DNA from: Lenzites betulinus
Lineage: Eukaryota > Basidiomycota > Agaricomycetes > Polyporales > Polyporaceae
Assembly: GCA_022264855.1 (NCBI GenBank)
Contig: JABYQU010000066.1
Location: forward strand, 62,001-126,000
DNA length: 64,000 bases
Direction: 5' to 3'
Part shown: in pieces, positions 56,612-64,000 of the stretch
Position numbering within the stretch: the stretch's first letter is position 1
Layout: each line of letters starts with the position of its first letter
Position numbers and translations under genes: made by a program
Notes under the pieces: model-generated
What the model saw: only the letters and a program-made list of their open reading frames with translations
Told to the model about the DNA's origin: nothing
The model's database searches: none

Positions 56612-58600
56612 ATGGCCACGCGGACATACCGGGAGGCGGTCGACCACCTCAACTCCCTCCAATCGAATGCAGCCACTTTGGAAGCCGTCCGTGCCTCGGG
56701 TGGGCGGCTCAGCGAGTTTGCCATCCCCGAGATGGTCGAATACTTGAGTAGAATAGGGTACAGCGCAAGTCTGTTTCCTGTGTTGTTGTGATTGGCCGCA
56801 TCATGATGGTTCACAATAGACGTCCGACTTGAACAAGTTGAACGTAATACATATCACCGGTACGAAGGGCAAGGGGTCTACCTCTGCCTTCACGGATTCT
56901 ATCATTCGCCGCGCGCAGCCAGACTGGAAAGTCGGTGCGTGTAACGATATGCTGAAGTTGCTGCGGTGTTGATAGTCCAGTAGGACTGTACACTTCGCCT
57001 CATCTCGTGGCTGTACGTGAACGTATACGTATCAATGGCGCACCAATCTCCGAGGAGGTGTTCACAAAATACTTCTTCGAAGTATGGGACCGGCTTAAGC
57101 AGAACACGAAGGTCGGTTTGCCTTATGCGTGCAATGAATCTTCGCGCTTACCTCGAAACAGACAGTCAATCCTCAGACATCTATAATGCCCGGTTACTTC
57201 CGGTTCATCACTCTATTGGCGTACCATACATTCCTCGAGCTGAAAGTGAGATACGTTTAACGGCTGTGAGAACTGCATATTGACCATAGTCAAGGTGGAC
57301 GCGACCATCCTAGAAGTGGGAGTGGGCGGAAGATTCGACAGCACAAATATTGTGCCGAAGCCAGTTGTCACTGGGATTACAGCTCTAGGGCTGGATCACA
57401 CCGCCATCCTTGGGAAGACACTGAAGGAAATCGCGTGGCAGAAAGCGGGCATCTTTAAAGTACGGCAGGAAGGCTCCTAAAAGGGTCAGTTGCTCACCAA
57501 GTCCTTTGCAGGAAGGCACCCCTGCACTGACCGTCAACCAACCTGAGGAGGGCCTGACGGTTCTTAAGGAGCAGGCGGCGGAGTTGAAGGTGAGAATGAT
57601 AACTTCCCCTCAACAATCAATCCGGGCTAATTACGTCCTGTAGGCATCCGAGTTTGAGGTGGTTTCGCAGGCGCCAGGGCTCGCCGATGTCAAGCTTGGT
57701 ATGGGTTCAGAGTCCCCATCCAAACATACATATTCAACTTACCCCACGGCAGGTCTTGCCGGCAGCCACCAGTACCAGAACGCGTCGTTAGCCGTTCACT
57801 TGGCCAAGAAGTTCATCACCCTGCAAACATCTCAGCCTATCGACGACGACCTCCCGCCCGTCTTTGTGGAAGGGCTCAAGTCCGCCAAGTGGCCCGGCCG
57901 CTGCCAGACGGTCGCCGATCCGTCACACGCGGGGACGACGTGGTTCCTCGATGGCGCCCATACCCTCGAAAGTCTGCAATGCTGTATGCAATGGTATGTC
58001 AGCCCAGATGTCGCGCTGCGGGCCTCCGAACAACCGTAAGTTTCATGAGCTCCATGCAAGGTATTGACGGATAACTGATTCATGCTCCTGCACACAGAGT
58101 GCAGCGTTCTCGGGTTTTGATATTCAACTGCACAAACGGGCGTTCTGGCAACTCCTTCCTCGGTTGCATGCTCTCGAACGCAGGGGAGCTTCTTAAGAAG
58201 TATAGCCGCGATCAAGAGGCAGGAACGCTGTTCGACCAGGTAGTGTTTTGCGCCAACGTCACATATGCAGATGGTGGCTTCAAGGGTGGTACGTTGAGCT
58301 CTTTGTTCTGAGTTGACAAGGTTACCAAGTCTTACCACAGACCTCACAACACTCGCGATCCCCGAGTCGGACCTTGCCCATCTGAAGACTCAGCACGAGC
58401 TGGCGGACGCGTGGTCAAAGCTGCTCCCGTCCTTCCCGAAGGAGAACATCCATGTCCTGCCCTCCATCGAACACGCTGTCAACATCGTCCGGCGGTTGAA
58501 CGCTTCGGGAGAGCGGGAGGTGGACGTCCTCGTCGCCGGCAGCCTGCACCTCGTCGGAGGTGTCATCGAGGTCGCAGCACTCTCGCATGTCGCGCTCTAA
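56612..58600 (+). CDS. MET7: Folylpolyglutamate synthase
   Basis: Adds gamma-linked glutamates to folates, which retains them in cytosol and mitochondria and supports one-carbon metabolism. Ten exons (56612-56764, 56820-56934, 56984-57111, 57177-57245, 57295-57459, 57512-57589, 57644-57698, 57753-58035, 58098-58288, 58341-58600) give 498 residues. Motifs: [17 protein letters not shown] (P-loop), [86 protein letters not shown] and [13 protein letters not shown]. All substrate-binding motifs are present. The first intron needs a GC-AG boundary (GCAAGT at 56765) to keep [16 protein letters not shown]. An in-frame ATG at 56537 would add 25 residues with a presequence-like composition; the 56612 start opens [17 protein letters not shown]. 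Confidence 0.93.
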
Positions 58601-58788
58601 CAGCGCTCTTCCCTCTACCTAGGATTCCCCTCCTAGGTCTACTCGATCTTTATATCCTTTCTCTCTCGTGGCATAGAACGTAGTGATAGTTGCAGCTTAG
58701 AGCCTTCAACAGGCATGGTTAATTTACCGATAATGTATGTAGTCCAGTCGCTGGTGGTGTAGATGTGTACGAAGAATACGAAGGAGTG

Positions 58789-61597
58789 TCAGGGATGCCG
58801 GGTTCGTCTTGTGCGGGATTTGCTTGGGTCCGCGCCGTAGAAATGGATCGCCTACATCATGCACACGAGCACATCAGCGTGTTTGCGCGTAGGAGGACAA
58901 GCGTCGGGTTACCTTCTGGTCGAGGAAAGTGCGCACTTTGGCCTTCAGCCCGGTTCGTTTGACAGACATGCCCATGTCAAGGGCCATCTGCAGGAATACG
59001 TCAAAGTGGATAGGCTGCGTCAGGCAAAGTTGGTCAGCACATTCAACGCTCTTATTCCAGATCCAAAGGGCTTACCTCGTAGCGCAGGACGCGAAGATGC
59101 AGCGCTTTATCCTTGAGGAGAGCCTCTTTCATCTTCACATTCAGCTCCTCTTGTGGGACGTCCGCCGTCTTGCCCTCTGCCTCGCTCTCCTCGCCCACCA
59201 CCTTCTTCCGCCTCTTCTTCTTCGCCTGAACCTGGGCACCCGTTGCGGCCGCTTCGACAGGTACTGTTCCTTCTACGGGCGGCGCCAGTGCATCTTCAAG
59301 AACCGCCGCCAGCCGCCGTCGAGGTGGAGATTTGGACTTCTTGCGCTTCTGTAAGCCAGACGGCCCCGCGCCTTCCGTCTGCGTCTCCGGCACGTAGTGC
59401 AAGCACGCGCCGTCGTCTTCCCACACATCATGTATCCACTCGTTCCAATGATCATTGTCGTCGTCCTGCGGCGGTACATCGGCCGGCGATACAAGAGGTG
59501 CCCATCCCTCTTCCTCCTGGCCAGTCTCACCAACAGACGCGGGCTGCTTCTGACGTCTCCGCGGCGATGGAGGCGACGAAGACGCGCCGGCGCGGGGGCT
59601 GCTCTGCCGAGAACGTCGCCGAGATTTTGCGCTTGAGCTGGGAGGGGAGTGGGGGGCAATCTATTGGTCATGAGTCTCGTCATAGGTACAACGGGGCGAG
59701 ACACGTACGGGTCGGACAGGAGAAGGCTTGGTAAACTCATCCTCGGAGGTATCGTGTATCGAAATCGGATCGTCAGGTATGTCTGCTACGTACGGGGCTT
59801 AGCCACATCTGGTAGCGATGAGACGCATGGAGAAGGCTTACCACTCGAAGTGACAACCATCCGCGAGGCTCCGACTCCGTTCGCATTCGTCAACTTGCTC
59901 CGAGCGAACACCTGTGTGCAAGGTGGAGCTTCCGCCTCGTCAGCGTGCACACCCGCACCCGCCGCCAACCCCTGTCCACTGGGCAGCTGCGTGAGCGGCG
60001 AGATGTCGGAATGCGCAGCGATTTCTGCTCCTGCGCGGACAATGGCCCCTTGCAGGCGCGAACTTGGACCTGCCAGTCTGCTCGCTCCGAACACTTGCGT
60101 TGCGTCTGCTGGTCGTGCTTGGATATAATCTTCACGGACGGCGACGCTGCTCTTGCCAAAGACTTGTGTAGCAGGAGGTACTTGTAAATCAAGTGCAGGA
60201 TCTGGTATAGGGTCGCGCACACGACTGCTGGAGCCGTTTGCCAGCAGACTACGTGCCCTGTCCAAGATTAACTCGCGGGTTTCTTCAACGCTCTTAACGG
60301 TCTGTAGAACCGGTAGTCTTCGCCCAGGCTTCTTCTTGCTTGTATCCTTGATGACATTTTCCAGAAGCGTCTCCGGCAATGCGTCCGGGGCCGACGCGGG
60401 GGTCGTGGACTTTGAGGACGATGCCGTAGGAGAGGCGCCATCGAGCTCTTTGCGAAGGAGAGACCTGACAGTGTCGTCCGCGAGTCCATTCTTCTTGGCG
60501 CACGTTTGGATGTGCTTCATCTTCTGAGCAACTGTCTTGCGCGCCGTCCACGCAAGGTCACAAGACACACACTTCAAGACACGCAATAGCTGAGCATCTG
60601 AGAAGTCTGTAAAACGGTGGCCAGTGATCGGGCGCTTTGCCTTGCCCGTCGCCCCGGCTTCTGGAGGGACAGACCTACCCTCTGTGGGAGAGGGGGTCTT
60701 CGACGCAGTCCTTCGAGGAGGATTGGGTGCCACATAAGCGAAATGCCTCAGCTTGAGAGACCCTTCGTCCCGGTCTTCGCTGTCGGAGCTCTCAGCAGTC
60801 CTTGCAGCAGCCCTTGGAGGAGATAGGGGTGACGTGATCTGGAGGCTTGGCAAATTCTTCAGCAGTTGAGGTTCCCGCGCGGCAGATCCAGATGGGTTTT
60901 TGTGCGTTGCGATGTTCGTCCGAGGGGCACGTGGAGGAAGGTTCAAGACCTCTCTTATAGAGGGAAAAGAATCATCTGTTGTGGCGTCTACATCGTTCTG
61001 GTCAACGTCACAGTCGGGCCTTGCATCTTGATTAAGTACCTTCGAGTCCTGAAACAGTACCAGAGCGAATCTCAGGAACTAGAGAGGCTCCTTGCGACTC
61101 AACATGGTTCCGAACACCAGAACGCGAAGGAGAATCATCGCTACTTTCTAAAGCACCTGAGGTAAATTTCGACGAGACGCGCTACATGTGATGTATTTGA
61201 ACATACCTGATACATCTATCACTACTACAGGATCATTGAGAGCTTGAGGAGAGCGTGCATGCGAGTGGCGGAGATGATAGGAGACATCATCGCTGTCGGT
61301 CAGCTCGATGACATCGGCGAGCGGGGGAATGGGGGCCTCGACGCGTGCCGTCTTCTTTTGGCGTGGCTTTATTTTGCTCCTCCGTTCTTCTCGTTCGGGT
61401 TCGGAGTCTTCGACATATTCCGATACGCTTGCCTGAGAGAAGTGGCTTTGGCTCCGCACGAGCAGTGGTCCGGCAAGCATGTCGTAGAACCCGCCGCGGA
61501 TGGCCACCCCGGTTGATGCCCTGGAGCGTGTGAGATGCCCAGAAGGGAGTTTGTAGCTGGAGGCGGCGGCACGGAGGGTGTGGACGACGGATCTCAT
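58789..61597 (-). CDS. SLX4: SLX4-like structure-specific endonuclease scaffold
   Basis: SLX4 is the nuclear scaffold that activates SLX1 and other nucleases on branched DNA and takes part in crosslink and fork repair. The start at 61597 is MRSVVHTLRAAASSYK; the first exon is 61597-61207. The C-terminal domain is diagnostic: PIHFDVFLQMALDMGMSVKR, then GLKAKVRTFLDQKAIHFYGA, ending RTRRTRHP at 58789. The middle holds CVSCDLAWTARKT followed by KMKHIQTC, a C-x2-C then H-x3-C pattern resembling a UBZ4-type ubiquitin-binding finger, and three TQVF motifs. Much of the rest is disordered and charged (KKRRKKVVGEESEAEG). Exon boundaries near 61030 are uncertain, with a possible 34-nt intron. SLX1 is not in the window. 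Tail-to-tail with the folate synthase, 188 nt apart. Confidence 0.85.
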
Positions 61598-61905
61598 GCA
61601 CCGAGAGTACTAGTTCTTGCTAAGTTGTTCCAACGATGGGCGCTAGTTTGGAGGACGCGTCTCGGCTAATTGTGAATATTACGCGCCTCTTTGTTTACGC
61701 GTTGTTTGGCCGCTCGTGCTAGATCTCAGATCTGGCGTCTTGGCCTCGCGCATTCGCCGTGCTGCAGGGCCATAAGCTTCGCGTTATATACCTCCGTTCT
61801 TCTCCCCTCGCCACTCGCTCTCCGTGTGTTCTACCCAGATCTGCTGTCGCTCGATTCGCATATCTTTCGTTGCCAGGTGTTGTCTGTAGCCTCAATATTC
61901 TTCAC
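61598..61905. other. Divergent promoter region, SLX4 and KAP120
   Basis: A 308-base head-to-head spacer. A TATATA element near 61784 lies about 120 nt before the KAP120 start; its use is uncertain. No gene is supported. Confidence 0.45.
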
Positions 61906-63979
61906 ATGGGGCCACCCACTGCACAAGCTATCCAAGCTACCGTCTCCCCTGAGGAACTATACAATGTACTCTGTGGTGCCGCGTCCCAAATTCCTGACCA
62001 AGTGAAAGCATCTACTGCACGCCTCAAGGAACTTTTCGACATCCCTGGGGCGTACGATGTGCTCCAGGAAATCGCAGCAACGAAATCACTACCTCTGCAG
62101 GTGCGGATCCAGGCGATCATCCAGTTTAAGAACGCCGCCACTGGACACTGGCGTTCACGCAAGTCAGTAGATCTTCTTCTTATCTCCTAAAACCTCTACC
62201 CATTACTGTGCGTCTTCCCGAGTTCAGGCTGTTCCCTCCGGAACACAAGGCGCGGATCAGAGAGCGATGCTTGACGTTCTTGGACGAACCAGATGACATC
62301 GTACGCGCTCCTCCCCCCTACGTATAATTTATAGCTTGATGCTGTTCCTCCTACAGATATGTACCTGCAATGCACTCATTGTCGCTAAAATTGCGCGTCA
62401 AGACTATCCCGTCAGCTGGTGCGTGAGCATGTATTCGCGCACCTACCTCCGCATTCAAATATGCACACTTGCCTATAGGCCAGGGCTGATACAACAGCTA
62501 GTTGGTACCATCAACACATCCGTAGAGGGCCGGTATAACGGCACCATCCCCAATGCGGGATTGATTCTACGTCGATCGTTGGAAGTGCTGAACTACGTCC
62601 TCAAGGAGTACGCAGGATACAAGATGCTCACAGGTGTCAAGACAATGGGTCAGGTATGTTGGAAACTATGAGATTGGACAGTGATGGTGACCTTGTTCTT
62701 AGCTTGTACACGACCTGCTGCAGCCTCTGCAAGCCCACTATGTTCGCTTGTCCTCTTTCATACCATCCCTTACTCCTGCCTCGCTCGGTCAGCCGACTAC
62801 TGTCGAGAATCTCCGCCTAGCCCACCTGGTATTCAAGTCATTATCTAGGTTGACATTCTGGGCATACCATCGCTACACATGCTGTAATGATTATAAGGAT
62901 CTGGAACCATGGGTGAGTGCAGGCATATGTTGTCATTTACTGCGAATGTAATGACCTGACGCTTCATTTCAGGTGACCGAGCTCTTCAAAATCTCCGCAG
63001 TTCAGCTGCAAGCTATATCAGAACTACGCATCGGTCTCGTCTCTGCTTTGGGCCCGGAACCCTATGATCTGCACACCGACAACTCCCTTTCGCTGCTAAC
63101 AAGACACGTCCGAATATTTGGCAAACTCTTCAGGCGTATGCAGCGCGACGCGCCCTCGTACTTCGTCACGCTACCAATGTGCGGCGACTTAGTACTATAC
63201 TACTGGAGCAAGGTAGTGCAGGCTACCACTGGCTCGACAGACCAGGTTGAAGGTAAGGCTCTCCTTTCCTTGATCGCAACAGACATATCACATTTTTGGA
63301 CTCTACAGATTCTGTCACTGTCGTCTACCCGGTCCGCTTTCTTGTACAAGGAATGGCGCTCTTCAAGGACAGTCTCGCGCAATGGGCGCCGAAGAAAAAG
63401 GATGGGTCCACCAACGACCGGGGTACGCCACACAGCTGTTCAGAGCTTTTCGAACTCTGATGTGTTGTGATAGTCCTTTCGAAAGAGTTCGTTGAGGACG
63501 CAGTTAAAATACTGGTGACAAGGTTCATTCCGCTGGACCCTGCCGACCTGGAGGGATGGATGGAGGATCCTGAGGAATGGGTCAACGCTGAAGAGAAAGA
63601 AAATGACCAATGGGAATACGAGATCCGAGTATGCATTTTTGACTCCGTCTCGTCACATATTAGCTGTCGTGCTTACTGTTCGTCAGCCATGCGCGGAGCG
63701 CGTTCTCATGACGCTTGCGGCGCAATACCCTCAGTTTGTGCGACCACTGATCGAGCAGACCTTCGGTCAGGTAGTAGGTGAGGACACTCGACATCAAAGC
63801 ACAAGTCATGGTTACTGACACAGTTCAGCTTCAAACGCGATGGACCTGCCCTCCATCATACAGAAAGAAGCCCTCTACTGTGCGGTCGGACGATGTGCCG
63901 TCCGCCTCAAAGACTCCATCCCCTTCGAACAGTGGCTCGACACTGCCCTCGTTGCCGAGGCACAAGTTACTGACCACAA
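61906..63979 (+). CDS. KAP120: Importin KAP120/importin-11-type karyopherin, N-terminal part (3' truncated)
   Basis: Nuclear transport receptor of the importin-beta family; the yeast member imports ribosome-assembly factors. The start at 61906 gives MGPPTAQAIQATVSPEELYN, then the importin-beta N-terminal pattern ASTARLKELFDIPGAYDVLQ, VRIQAIIQFKNAATGHW, LFPPEHKARIRERCLTFLDE, CNALIVAKIARQDYPVSWPG and LILRRSLEVLNYVLKEYAG. Helical HEAT-type segments continue through VTELFKISAVQLQAISELRI, IPLDPADLEGWMEDPEEWVN (a KAP120/importin-11 hallmark) and QYPQFVRPLIEQTFGQVV to AEAQVTDHK. The last visible exon ends at 63979 with donor GTAAAT at 63980, so the gene continues beyond the window. The assignment is by family-wide pattern; importin-11 and KAP120 are orthologues. 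About half of the expected protein is visible. Confidence 0.87.
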
Positions 63980-64000
63980 GTAAATCGCATCGCAACTTAT

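Overview
The window looks like nuclear DNA from a filamentous basidiomycete, most likely an Agaricomycete. Genes are tightly packed on both strands and almost all are cut by many 45-65 nt GT-AG introns. The coding sequence is GC-rich. The gene families are eukaryotic and fungal (PHO81, KAP120, CNS1, MRC1, a mitochondrial PPR protein). I saw no rRNA, tRNA, transposon, CRISPR array or bacterial-type operon. All gene models below were built by hand from reading frames, splice signals and family conservation; no alignment or search was run.

Layout: 0-10 kb, plus strand: the 3' part of a DDX60-like helicase, an unnamed RecA/SWSAP1-like protein, the peroxisomal RING protein PEX12, and a complete PHO81-type phosphate regulator (SPX, ankyrins, degenerate GDPD). 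10-23 kb: a minus-strand half-size ABC transporter, a 1.4 kb gap, GTP cyclohydrolase I (plus), and the large THO2 gene of the THO/TREX complex (minus). 23.9-26.3 kb: a secreted GH105-like hydrolase and a small unknown protein with a signal-like N-terminus. 26.7-33.3 kb: MRC1/claspin (minus) diverging from ribosomal protein uL3 (plus). 34-40 kb: a mitochondrial PPR protein, an AMMECR1-domain protein, a Rab GTPase with a large insertion, and ribosomal protein eS7.

40.7-50.4 kb: CNS1 co-chaperone, L-2-hydroxyglutarate dehydrogenase, complex I subunit NDUFA12, an S33 iminopeptidase-like hydrolase, HIS6, and hydroxyacid-oxoacid transhydrogenase. 51.7-64 kb: a membrane-anchored aspartic protease, a second PPR-like protein, folylpolyglutamate synthase, the SLX4 nuclease scaffold, and the 5' part of importin KAP120.

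These are mostly housekeeping genes and I see no biosynthetic cluster. Loose themes are replication and repair (MRC1, SLX4, perhaps the RecA-like protein), folate (GTP cyclohydrolase, FPGS), mitochondrial metabolism (L2HGDH, NDUFA12, HOT, two PPR proteins) and RNA export/translation (THO2, uL3, eS7). I found no convincing undescribed multi-gene system. The most unusual items are the Rab with a roughly 130-residue insertion inside its G domain, a UBZ-like finger plus repeated TQVF motifs in SLX4, tiny coding exons in uL3, many AAG 3' splice sites, a probable GC-AG intron, and a possible dual start in FPGS.
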